Origin: Erysipelotrichaceae bacterium
GTDB lineage: Bacteria; Bacillota_I; Bacilli_A; RFN20; CAG-449
NCBI GenBank assembly: GCA_015059095.1
Contig: SVBA01000003.1
Coordinates: 50,738 to 114,737, forward strand
Reading direction: 5' to 3'
Length of the DNA stretch: 64,000 nt
Under the pieces are notes generated by a model. That model worked only from the letters and a program-made list of their open reading frames with translations, ran no database searches and had not been told where the DNA came from. This document shows positions 8,645 to 16,657 of this stretch, piece after piece. Position 1 is the stretch's first letter, and each line of letters opens with the position of its first letter. The position numbers were made by a program, and so were the translations under genes.

Positions 8645-9547
8645 ATGCCATTAGTTAATACTAAAGAAATGTTCCTAGATGCTTATAATAATCACTATGC
8701 AGTAGGTGCTTTTAATGTTGATTCAATCGCAATGATTCAAGCCGTACTTCAAGCTGCAGAAAACTGCTCTTCCCCTGTCATCATATCTTTATCTAAGGGT
8801 TCAAGAGAGTTTATGCATCCAGGTAACATAAAAGAACAAATATTAACTGTTTCTAAAGATATTACTATTCCTTTTGCGATACATTTGGATCATGGTAAAT
8901 CAATTGAATTATGTAAAGATTGTATTGATGAAGGTTTTACTTCTGTTATGATTGATGCTTCTAAGTATGATTTTGAAGAAAATATTCGAATAACCAAAGA
9001 AGTTGTTGATTATGCTCATGAAAGAAATGTAAGTGTTGAAGGAGAATTATCAATCTTAACTGGTGAAGAAGATTACCCTAGACTAATTGAAGAATTTGTC
9101 AAAAGAACAAATGTTGATAGCTTAGCAATTTCAATAGGAACAGGTCATGGAACAACTAAATTCAAAAAAGGAGAAATTCCAAAACTTAAGTTTCATATTT
9201 TAGAAGAACTTGAAAGAAGACTTCCATCATACCCTTTCGTTTTACATGGTTCTAGTAGTATCTTAAAGAAAGATATAGATATATTTAATGAATACGGAGG
9301 AGATATTAAAGATCCAATTGGAATCCCTGAAGATCTTTTAAGAAAAGCTAGTCATGGTCCAATTTGCAAAATTAATATCGGTACAGATTTTAGAGTCGCT
9401 TATGTTGGAGCCTTAAGAAAGTCTCTTTCATTAATAAAAGATAAATATGAACCAAGAAATTTCTTGGTACCTGCTAAACAAGCAGCACAAGAATTAGTTG
9501 AATACAAATTAAAAAATGTATTTAACAGTGCATATAAGATTAAATAG
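8645..9547 (+). CDS. Class II fructose-bisphosphate aldolase family, divergent paralogue 1
   Basis: 300 aa, zinc-dependent TIM-barrel aldolase. Zinc ligand region 'IHLDHGKSIELC', 'IDASKYDFEENI', 'GTGHGTTKF', 'LHGSSS' and the phosphate-binding 'NIGTDFRVAY' are present. Compared with the two genes downstream it lacks about ten residues in the flexible loop (ELSILTGEEDYP then directly LIEEFV) and has GTGHGTT instead of GTAHGAY at a catalytic-site segment, so its substrate may differ. The track ATG at 8639 abuts the AAAGGAG site; the ATG at 8645 has proper spacing. First gene of a three-aldolase operon. Confidence 0.85.
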   Translation: MPLVNTKEMFLDAYNNHYAVGAFNVDSIAMIQAVLQAAENCSSPVIISLSKGSREFMHPGNIKEQILTVSKDITIPFAIHLDHGKSIELCKDCIDEGFTSVMIDASKYDFEENIRITKEVVDYAHERNVSVEGELSILTGEEDYPRLIEEFVKRTNVDSLAISIGTGHGTTKFKKGEIPKLKFHILEELERRLPSYPFVLHGSSSILKKDIDIFNEYGGDIKDPIGIPEDLLRKASHGPICKINIGTDFRVAYVGALRKSLSLIKDKYEPRNFLVPAKQAAQELVEYKLKNVFNSAYKIK

Positions 9548-9559
9548 GAGGAAATAAAT

Positions 9560-10495
9560 ATGCCAATTGTTACAACAAAAGAAATGTTTAAAAAAGCATA
9601 TGAAAAAGGTTACGCTATCGGCGCATTTAATGTTGATAATGTCGACATTATGAAAGCAGTACTAAGAGCTGCTGAAAATAAAAAAGCTCCTGTAATTATC
9701 GCTATTTCAAGCGGAGCTCTAAAATTTATTGGAATTAACTATGTTCGTCAAGTTTTAGAATGTGCTATGAAAGAAATTACAGTTCCAGTAGCTTTACATT
9801 TGGATCACGGTAAAGAAGTTGAATTATGTAAACAATGTATCGACATCGGTTTTACTTCAGTAATGATTGATGCTTCAAGTTATGATTTTGAAGAAAATAT
9901 TAGAATGACTAAAGAAGTAGTTGAATATGCTCACGCTAGAGGTGTAGTAGTTGAAAGTGAATTAGGCGCTATTGCTGGTATTGAAGATGATGTAGTAGTT
10001 GATGATAAATATGGCAACTTCACTCACCCTTCTGATGTAGTTGAATTCGTATCTAGAACTGGTATTGACTCACTTGCAATTGCAATTGGAACTGCTCATG
10101 GAGCATATAAATTTAAACCAGGTCAAAAACCGCAATTAAGATTTGATATTTTAGATGAAATTCAAGAAAAACTTCCAGGATTCCCTCTTGTTCTACATGG
10201 AGCAAGCTCTGTTCCTCAAGAATCATTAAAAATCCTTAATACATATGGAGGCAAAATGCCTGAAGCAATCGGTATTCCAGAAGCTATGTTAAGAGAAGCA
10301 GCATCAAAAGCAGTTTGTAAAATTAATGTAGGTACTGATTTAAGAGTTGCTTATGTTGGTGCATTTAGAAAAGCATTACATGAAAACCCAGAAAAATTTG
10401 ATGCTAGAGTATTCATTACTCCTGCAATGGATGCTATTACAAAACTTGTAGAAGATAAAATTGAAAATGTATTTGGTTCAGCAAACCAAGCTTAA
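9560..10495 (+). CDS. Class II fructose-bisphosphate aldolase family, paralogue 2
   Basis: 311 aa. Canonical zinc aldolase motifs: 'LHLDHGKEVELC', 'VVESELGAIAGIEDD', 'AIGTAHGAYKF', 'LHGASSVP' and 'NVGTDLRVAY'. The 'GxEDD' loop is intact. It should cleave or form a ketose 1,6-bisphosphate to dihydroxyacetone phosphate plus an aldehyde, either in glycolysis or as a tagatose/other-ketose aldolase. It starts 12 bp after paralogue 1 with GGAGG upstream and is far closer to paralogue 3 than to 1. Which of the three serves central glycolysis cannot be told from sequence alone. Confidence 0.88.
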   Translation: MPIVTTKEMFKKAYEKGYAIGAFNVDNVDIMKAVLRAAENKKAPVIIAISSGALKFIGINYVRQVLECAMKEITVPVALHLDHGKEVELCKQCIDIGFTSVMIDASSYDFEENIRMTKEVVEYAHARGVVVESELGAIAGIEDDVVVDDKYGNFTHPSDVVEFVSRTGIDSLAIAIGTAHGAYKFKPGQKPQLRFDILDEIQEKLPGFPLVLHGASSVPQESLKILNTYGGKMPEAIGIPEAMLREAASKAVCKINVGTDLRVAYVGAFRKALHENPEKFDARVFITPAMDAITKLVEDKIENVFGSANQA

Positions 10496-10507
10496 TAAGG
10501 AGATATT

Positions 10508-11455
10508 ATGGCATTAGTTACAACAAAAGAAATGTTTGAAAGAGCTTATAAAGGTAATTACTCTATCGGCGCTTTCAACGTAGATAATTTAGAAACATTC
10601 CAAGCTGTTATTGCAGCAGCTAATGAAACTAAATCTCCAGTAATCATCGCAATTACAGAAAACGTAATTAAATATTTTGGAATTAGTTATTTAAGACACA
10701 TTATTGAAGCAGCAGTAGAAGAAACTGGTGTAGAAGTAGCATTACATCTTGACCATGGTAAATCTATTGAAATATGTAAATATTGTATCGATAATGGTTT
10801 CACTTCTGTAATGATTGATGCAAGTGCAAAGGATTTTGAAGAAAACATCAAAATTACTAAAGAAGTTGTTGAATATGCTCACGCTAAAGGTGTTGTAGTT
10901 GAAAGTGAACTTGGTGCAATCGCAGGAATTGAAGATGATCTTGACGTCAATGACAAATATGGTCAATTCACTCACCCAGATGATGTAGTCGAATTTGTTA
11001 CTAGAACTAATATTGACTCACTTGCAATTGCTATTGGTACAGCTCATGGTGCATATAAATTTAAACCAGGACAAATCCCACATTTAAGATTTGATATTTT
11101 AGATGAAATTGAAGAAAAATTACCTGGATTCCCTCTTGTTTTACACGGTTCTTCATCAGTCCCTCAAGATAGATTAGCTTTAATTAATCAATATGGAGGC
11201 AAAATGAAAGAAGCAATTGGTATTCCTGAAGATTTATTAAATAAAGCATCTAAAAAGTCAGTTTGTAAAATTAATGTTGGATCAGATTTAAGAGTCGCTT
11301 TCACAGGTGAAATTAGAAAATTCTTCTTCACTCAACCTGAAGAATTTGAAATTAGAAAATACACTACTCCTGCTAGAAACGCTGTTAAAGAAATGGTAAA
11401 AGACAAAATGATTAATGTATTCTGCTGTGCAGGACATGGAGTTTATTCTAAATAA
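10508..11455 (+). CDS. Class II fructose-bisphosphate aldolase family, paralogue 3
   Basis: 315 aa, same fold and motifs as paralogue 2: 'LHLDHGKSIEIC', 'VVESELGAIAGIEDD', 'AIGTAHGAYKF', 'LHGSSSVP', 'NVGSDLRVAF'. Last gene of the operon, 12 bp after the previous stop, followed by a bidirectional terminator. It differs from 2 mainly in the C-terminal third and tail ('NVFCCAGHGVYSK'), where the partner subunit and substrate edge are usually formed. The three genes look like successive tandem duplications. Confidence 0.88.
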   Translation: MALVTTKEMFERAYKGNYSIGAFNVDNLETFQAVIAAANETKSPVIIAITENVIKYFGISYLRHIIEAAVEETGVEVALHLDHGKSIEICKYCIDNGFTSVMIDASAKDFEENIKITKEVVEYAHAKGVVVESELGAIAGIEDDLDVNDKYGQFTHPDDVVEFVTRTNIDSLAIAIGTAHGAYKFKPGQIPHLRFDILDEIEEKLPGFPLVLHGSSSVPQDRLALINQYGGKMKEAIGIPEDLLNKASKKSVCKINVGSDLRVAFTGEIRKFFFTQPEEFEIRKYTTPARNAVKEMVKDKMINVFCCAGHGVYSK

Positions 11456-11467
11456 TTTTATGTAATA

Positions 11468-11493
11468 AAATAATCCTCATTTGAGGATTATTT
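11468..11493. terminator. Bidirectional terminator between aldolase operon and rpiR
   Basis: Stem AAATAATCCTCA/TGAGGATTATTT with a very short loop and T runs on both sides. It serves the aldolases on the plus strand and the RpiR gene on the minus strand. Confidence 0.8.
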
Positions 11494-12255
11494 TTTTAAT
11501 GATTTTAAAATATTTTGAACAATTACATCTAAGATAAATGTTTGAGAAACTATAGAAGAAGCTTCTCCTCCACTAAATTCATTTTCTTTAGAAGACGAAA
11601 TAAATAAATAATTAGCATAGCTTGCAAGTTCGGAAGTATTTTGATTAGTAATAACTGCTAATGAGATACCATATTTTTTACATAATTTTGCAATATTTAT
11701 CATTTCTAAAGTTTTACCTGAAGAAGATAATAAAATAACAAAATCATCTTTAGTCAAATTAAGTGCAAGCATATTTCTAATATGAGAATCTGTAGAAATC
11801 CAGATATTAATTCCTTCTTTAACTAATGCATTATAAAAATACATAGTAGGAACATATGAATTCCCAATTCCAAATATACAAATTTTCTTTGCTCTCAAAA
11901 TATGTTCTCCTACTTCTTTTACTTGACTCATATTTAAATTTGAGATAGTAAAATCCAATGCAGAAGTAAAACGATTATACGATTTTTCAACCGTAGAATT
12001 TTTCATATCTTTTCTTCTATAAGCAACTTCTTGGCTCAACGAAATTTTAAAGTCTTGAAATCCTTTGTAGCCTATTTTTTTACAAAATCTTAAAATAGTT
12101 GCTTCAGTTATATCAATTCTAGAAGCAAGTTCCGTGATAGACATATGAATTAATTCACTTGAATCAACATCTTTAATTCTATCGATTAATATTTTTTCTT
12201 TTTTAGTCGCTGAAGAACGAAAACCAGCGATTTTTTCAATAACTTTACCTTCCAT
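11488..12255 (-). CDS. MurR/RpiR-family transcriptional regulator with SIS domain
   Basis: 255 aa. An N-terminal HTH (about 1-75, 'SITELASRIDITEATILRFC') is joined to a C-terminal SIS sugar-phosphate-binding domain (about 110-250, with 'IFGIGNS' and 'ILLSSSGKTLEMI'). Such proteins respond to phosphorylated sugars. It lies convergent to the aldolase operon, and its own promoter carries the same TTGCAA-N8-CATTTT element that occurs twice between the ABC and aldolase promoters, so it is the best candidate regulator of this island and of itself. Confidence 0.85.
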   Translation of the reverse strand: MEGKVIEKIAGFRSSATKKEKILIDRIKDVDSSELIHMSITELASRIDITEATILRFCKKIGYKGFQDFKISLSQEVAYRRKDMKNSTVEKSYNRFTSALDFTISNLNMSQVKEVGEHILRAKKICIFGIGNSYVPTMYFYNALVKEGINIWISTDSHIRNMLALNLTKDDFVILLSSSGKTLEMINIAKLCKKYGISLAVITNQNTSELASYANYLFISSSKENEFSGGEASSIVSQTFILDVIVQNILKSLKK

Positions 12256-12279
12256 AAAATCACACTCTTCTTTGAATTA

Positions 12280-12308
12280 ATTTTACTATATGAAAAATAA
12301 AATTGCAA
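12280..12308 (-). promoter_or_regulatory. Promoter of rpiR
   Basis: Minus-strand TTGCAA (12303-12308), 17 bp, TAAAAT (12280-12285). The -35 coincides with the TTGCAA half of the shared regulatory element, which would suit autoregulation. Confidence 0.6.
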
Positions 12309-12322
12309 AATATTTTCATTTT
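12303..12322. promoter_or_regulatory. Candidate RpiR operator, copy 3
   Basis: TTGCAA, AATATTTT, CATTTT: the same element and the same 8-base spacing as the two copies at 8457 and 8520, here over the rpiR -35. It also contains the near-palindrome TGCAAAATATTTTCA. Confidence 0.5.
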
Positions 12323-12995
12323 ACAGAATTGTTAATAATTCATCAAAATTATTAATAATATAGTCTGGTTTAACATCATTAATTACAATGTTTTCTTTTC
12401 TATCAATTAAAATAGTAGTCATGCCTAATGTCTTAGGACCTTTGATATCATCTAAAAGAGTATCACCAATGAAAATAGAATTCTCAGGAGCACATTTTTC
12501 TTTTTCTAAAATATATCTATAAAAATCTAAATCAGGTTTATACTTTTTCATCATTTCTGAAGTATATACTTCATCTACTATTAAATTATTATCTTCTAGA
12601 TTCTTAATTAGAGGATAAGTATCAGCAGTTGAACCAATAACTACTCGATATTTCTTTTTTAATTCATCTATCACTTCTTTAACATCATCAAATAATCTTC
12701 TATTAAATTGAGATTCTAACATTAATTTAACATCTTCTTTATAAGGTCTATTAATATTGTATCTTTCATACATAATTTTTAAATCAAGACTAAAAATTTC
12801 CCACTCAGTTAAAAAGATAGAAGTTTTTATACAATTAAGTATTTGTTCTTTATGTAATTTTTTCCATTCAGCATAAAAACTTACTGGATCAATATCTTTA
12901 TCTTGAAGTGCTAAAATTTTTTTAGTTGAATCTAAAGAACCTGTTCCAGTAGAAATTAAAGTACCATATGCATCAAAAATAATTAATTTTTTCAT
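12321..12995 (-). CDS. HAD-superfamily phosphatase (subfamily IA)
   Basis: 224 aa. HAD hydrolase with nucleophile motif 'FDAYGTL', motif II around 'VVIGSTADT', motif III Lys in 'MKKYKPD' and motif IV 'FIGDTLLDDIKGP'. The insertion between the first and second motif is the helical C1 cap of subfamily IA. It overlaps manA by 4 bases (ATGA), so the pair is coupled, and a sugar-phosphate substrate is plausible. The 'DAYGT' form also occurs in haloacid-dehalogenase and YjjG-like members, so the exact substrate is open. Confidence 0.8.
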   Translation of the reverse strand: MKKLIIFDAYGTLISTGTGSLDSTKKILALQDKDIDPVSFYAEWKKLHKEQILNCIKTSIFLTEWEIFSLDLKIMYERYNINRPYKEDVKLMLESQFNRRLFDDVKEVIDELKKKYRVVIGSTADTYPLIKNLEDNNLIVDEVYTSEMMKKYKPDLDFYRYILEKEKCAPENSIFIGDTLLDDIKGPKTLGMTTILIDRKENIVINDVKPDYIINNFDELLTIL

Positions 12996-13906
12996 TTTGA
13001 TTTCGTAATTACTATCTTTCCCTTTCCTTTAATTTCTATTTCATTACAATAAGAAGTTAAAATAAAACTCTCACCAAAATTAATAGTTCTATCATTTACT
13101 CTTATAGTTCCTTCAATAACAGTTACAATTAAATAATTACTATCTTTCTTAAGAACATAAGAATCATTAATATCCTCATAAATCACATTAAAATATTTAT
13201 TGTCCCAAACTAAATTACTAGAAGACTCAAATACATTTAAAATATTATTATCGTACTCATCATAATTAGTAACATCTAACGCTTTATTTAAATGTAATTC
13301 TCTTATATTACCATTTTTATCTTTTCGATTATAATCATAAAATCTATATGTAACATCCGATGATTGTTGAACTTCTAGTAAAACAATATTTTTTCCAATC
13401 GCATGAATCGTGCCAGGTAAAATAGGATAAAACTCACCACGTTTTACAATTCTTCTATTAAGTAAATGTTCATAATCATTATTTTTAATATAGTTAGCTA
13501 GTTCATCTTTATTTTTAGCATTGTGTCCAACTACAATACTAGATTCATTACTATCTAAAATTAACCACCCTTCAGTTTTACCTAGTTTATTTTCTACTGA
13601 TCTAGCATATTTATCATCTGGGTGCACTTGAACTGATAAATCATCCTTAGTTGCAATTAATTTAATTAATATTGGAAATTGAGTATCTTTAGTATTAAAT
13701 AAATCTTTATGCTCATTAAAAAGATCGTATAAAGTCATTCCTTTATACTTTCCATTTAAAATAATAGATGAACACTCTTTTAAGCCAGAGACACTCCACA
13801 TTTCACCAATTGAATCATTATCTGTCAAATGTAAATTATCTTTAAAATAAGATCCACCCCATATTCTTTCTACTAAAGGTGCTGATAAAAATAAAACTTT
13901 TTCCAT
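12992..13906 (-). CDS. manA: Mannose-6-phosphate isomerase, class I
   Basis: 304 aa cupin-type zinc isomerase interconverting mannose-6-phosphate and fructose-6-phosphate. Family motifs include 'RIWGG' near the N-terminus, 'VQVHPDD' (zinc ligands) at about residue 95, 'KTEGWLIL', and 'PGTIHAIG' at about 165. Length fits the short Bacillota form (about 315 aa). It is translationally coupled to the HAD phosphatase. With the aldolases and RpiR regulator it supports a sugar-phosphate island, and the product feeds directly to fructose-6-phosphate. Confidence 0.9.
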   Translation of the reverse strand: MEKVLFLSAPLVERIWGGSYFKDNLHLTDNDSIGEMWSVSGLKECSSIILNGKYKGMTLYDLFNEHKDLFNTKDTQFPILIKLIATKDDLSVQVHPDDKYARSVENKLGKTEGWLILDSNESSIVVGHNAKNKDELANYIKNNDYEHLLNRRIVKRGEFYPILPGTIHAIGKNIVLLEVQQSSDVTYRFYDYNRKDKNGNIRELHLNKALDVTNYDEYDNNILNVFESSSNLVWDNKYFNVIYEDINDSYVLKKDSNYLIVTVIEGTIRVNDRTINFGESFILTSYCNEIEIKGKGKIVITKSK

Positions 13907-14027
13907 AATAGATTTCCTTATATTTCCATTTTAATATATTATTGAAAATATTTAAAGTAATTTCATTAAAACAGTGGAGTTTTTAGCGTAAATCTAGCAT
14001 TTATTTCCTTTTTATACATCAAAAAAA

Positions 14028-14042
14028 AGGAACTAGTTTCCT
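14028..14042 (-). terminator. Terminator after pdp
   Basis: Short stem AGGAA/TTCCT with a 5-base loop followed on the minus strand by eight T residues. Confidence 0.6.
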
Positions 14043-14061
14043 AATTCCTTAATTAATCTAT

Positions 14062-15363
14062 TTATTCAACAATTTCATAAATAATAGGAAGAGTTTTTAA
14101 TTCTTCATTTGTAATTTTAAATGATTCAACAACTTCTAATAGAATAGATTCAACATGTTCTTTATTTGAATATACTTTACAAAGAGTATCTCCTTTATTA
14201 ACCTTTGATCCAACCTTTTTTTCTAAAACTATACCTGTTGCAAAATCTATGATATCTTCTTTTGTCGCTCTACCTGCTCCTAGTTTCATCGCAGCCTCAC
14301 CAATTTCTAAGGCATTAATTTCTTTTATGTATCCATCTTTATTTGATTTTACATCAATAATATATTTTGCTTTTTCAAATTTAGAAGGGTCTTTAATATA
14401 AGAAGCATCTCCACCTTGAGCTTCAACCATTTCACATAATTTATTAAGTGCAGATTTATTATTAATATTTTCTTCAAGTAATTCTTTTCCTTCTTCAATA
14501 GTTTTAACTCTACCTGCTTGAACTAGCATAATAGCACCTGCACTCACACATAATTCAACTAAATCACTTGGTCCATGTCCATTAAGAGTGTTGATTGCTT
14601 CTATTACTTCTAACGAGTTACCAATTGCAAGCCCTAAAGGTTGATTCATATCAGTTAATATTGCTCTAGTATCTCTATTTAATTCATCACCAATATCTAC
14701 CATAGTTCTCGCTAGTTCTCTAGCAGAATCTAAATCTTTCATAAATGCTCCAGAACCAAATTTAACATCTAATAAGATAGTATCAGATCCAGATGCTAAC
14801 TTTTTAGACATTATTGAAGAAGCAATTAATGGAATAGAATTAACCGTTCCAGTAACATCTCTTAAAGCATATAATTTTTTATCACATGGTACTAAACTTC
14901 CAGTTTGACCAACAATAGCGATACCAATATCATTAACTTGTTTAAAGAATCTATCTTTTTCAATATCAATAGTAACTCCTGGAATTGATTCTAATTTATC
15001 TAATGTTCCTCCAGTATGTCCTAAACCTCTACCAGACATCTTAGCAAGTTTAACTCCACAAGAAGCGACTAATGGACCTAATACTAAACTTGTCTTATCA
15101 CCTACTCCACCTGTAGAATGTTTATCAACCTTTTTTCCTTCAATAGAAGATAAATCAATTGTATCTCCACTATGAAGCATTTCATCAGTCAAAATACCTA
15201 TCTCTTTTTTGTTCATTCCATTAAAACAAATAGCCATAGCTAATGCAGAAGCTTGATAATCAGGAATACTACCATTAGTAAAACCTTTAACAAAGAAAGA
15301 TATTTCTTCTCTTGTTAATTCTTTATTTTCTTTCTTCTTTATAATTATATCTACCATTCTCAT
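14062..15363 (-). CDS. pdp: Pyrimidine-nucleoside phosphorylase
   Basis: 433 aa, full family length. It splits uridine, deoxyuridine or thymidine with phosphate to the base and (deoxy)ribose-1-phosphate in the cytoplasm. The phosphate-binding signature 'KHSTGGVGDKTSL' is at about 81-93, followed by 'KMSGRGLGHTGGTLDKLE' (here 18 residues of a longer conserved run). A C-terminal biotinyl-like swivelling domain starts near 345. AGGAGG precedes the ATG. It is transcribed with the isomerase-like gene upstream, only 37 bp away. Thymidine phosphorylase DeoA is the alternative; Bacillota usually have the broader Pdp. Confidence 0.9.
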   Translation of the reverse strand: MRMVDIIIKKKENKELTREEISFFVKGFTNGSIPDYQASALAMAICFNGMNKKEIGILTDEMLHSGDTIDLSSIEGKKVDKHSTGGVGDKTSLVLGPLVASCGVKLAKMSGRGLGHTGGTLDKLESIPGVTIDIEKDRFFKQVNDIGIAIVGQTGSLVPCDKKLYALRDVTGTVNSIPLIASSIMSKKLASGSDTILLDVKFGSGAFMKDLDSARELARTMVDIGDELNRDTRAILTDMNQPLGLAIGNSLEVIEAINTLNGHGPSDLVELCVSAGAIMLVQAGRVKTIEEGKELLEENINNKSALNKLCEMVEAQGGDASYIKDPSKFEKAKYIIDVKSNKDGYIKEINALEIGEAAMKLGAGRATKEDIIDFATGIVLEKKVGSKVNKGDTLCKVYSNKEHVESILLEVVESFKITNEELKTLPIIYEIVE

Positions 15364-15400
15364 AGAGAAACCTCCTATATATTGGTTATTATATAATAAC

Positions 15401-16561
15401 CTATTTTTCTAAAAAGTCAATAAGTGCTTTTTTGTGATCACCATATATTATCACATGATGATTTCCTTTTGGATTAGTTAAAAATGATTCTAAATTATCC
15501 ATTTTAATTTTTATTTGAGTTCTACATAAATTATCTTCTTGTAAATTTTCTACTATTTCTCCAGTTTCAACAAAATATGATTTTAAATCTGAACCCAATT
15601 TAAATATAGTAACTTTTGTTAAATCAAGATCTCCTCTTAAAGCAACTCCAATTCCAGATTCAAAATGAGTCATAAATCTAGGAGAAGAAATCATATTTAA
15701 CGGAATTGTACAATGTGCAAACACAATTTCATTTTTTTCTAAATCTATTCTTGATGGATTAGCTTGGAATCCCGGATTACCCATTACCATATTACAAATA
15801 TGCATTGATAACATAGTTGGAATATCTCCTTCACATGTTGCAGTTATACCTTCTTTATTTAATAATGCCAAACCTAAACATCCAGTAGTCTTAATCTTAT
15901 TTAATAAAGAGAAACATCTTAATGTTAATCCATTTAATGAATAATCCTCTTTAATTTTAACTAATGCTTTATGTAAATCTAAAGCTTTATCAACCTCTAC
16001 TTTTGAAAAAGATGAATCAAATTCAATTTTATCTCCTTCAACATTTTTATAATTATCAATTAACTCATTTAATGAAATATTAACTAATTCAATACCTAGT
16101 TTCTCTTTTACATAATTATAATCTACATTACTTGAAATTAACCAATCACTTGGTCTACCTATAACTCCTAATCGATGATATACTTTCTTTTTAGAATCTA
16201 AATGATGTTTAATTCTTTTAACAATATAAGAAGTAGATCCATGTAAAATTTCCCCTTCAAGACGATTATTATGTAAAAAAGAAAGAATTTCCATAGAAGC
16301 CGCTAAAGAATTATTAGATCCATATGTTAATAATAAATATGGTTTTGGTAATTCCTTATAAATCTTTTTAAATTGATTTTCACTACCACCTGATTGAATT
16401 AATACTAGTACTAAATCAAAATCTTTTATTTGTTCTTTATTAATAAAACTAAAAGATTTCCCCAACTCTTCTTCAATAGAAGAAATAAAAACTTTTGTAT
16501 TAACATCAATAATATTTTGATCATGTAATGAAGAAACAATTTTATATATTCCTATTTTCAT
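15401..16561 (-). CDS. L-fucose/L-arabinose isomerase-like protein
   Basis: 386 aa, shorter than true fucose isomerases (about 590) but like the compact 'fucose isomerase family' proteins. Supporting motifs in the C-terminal half: 'GCLGLALLNKEGI', 'TATCEGDIPTMLSMHICN' (18 of a longer conserved run; the Glu-Gly-Asp is a metal/substrate site in these isomerases) and 'IVFAHCTIPL'. The N-terminal half has a Rossmann-like 'DLVLVLIQSGGSE' pattern. It may act on a sugar upstream of Pdp or the manA island, but no substrate is readable and the Pdp neighbour may be coincidental. Confidence 0.65.
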   Translation of the reverse strand: MKIGIYKIVSSLHDQNIIDVNTKVFISSIEEELGKSFSFINKEQIKDFDLVLVLIQSGGSENQFKKIYKELPKPYLLLTYGSNNSLAASMEILSFLHNNRLEGEILHGSTSYIVKRIKHHLDSKKKVYHRLGVIGRPSDWLISSNVDYNYVKEKLGIELVNISLNELIDNYKNVEGDKIEFDSSFSKVEVDKALDLHKALVKIKEDYSLNGLTLRCFSLLNKIKTTGCLGLALLNKEGITATCEGDIPTMLSMHICNMVMGNPGFQANPSRIDLEKNEIVFAHCTIPLNMISSPRFMTHFESGIGVALRGDLDLTKVTIFKLGSDLKSYFVETGEIVENLQEDNLCRTQIKIKMDNLESFLTNPKGNHHVIIYGDHKKALIDFLEK

Positions 16562-16617
16562 AATAAATCCCTATTAATCAACAAAACTAAATTTAAGTTA
16601 ATTACTTTCTATAGTTT

Positions 16618-16641
16618 AATTATAACAGTTTTGTTATAATT
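16618..16641. repeat. Perfect 10-bp inverted repeat over the -10 of the RsmF-like gene
   Basis: AATTATAACA, GTTT, TGTTATAATT. The right arm contains the extended -10 TGTTATAAT (16632-16640). It could be an operator, or simply reflect an AT-rich promoter. The leader would be only about 10 nt. Confidence 0.6.
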
Positions 16642-16657
16642 TAAAAAGGTGGTAATC

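Noticed and set aside
12992-12998. Mycoplasma-type code with TGA as Trp
   Set aside because: manA ends at TGA in the ATGA overlap with the next gene, and Trp is encoded by TGG throughout.
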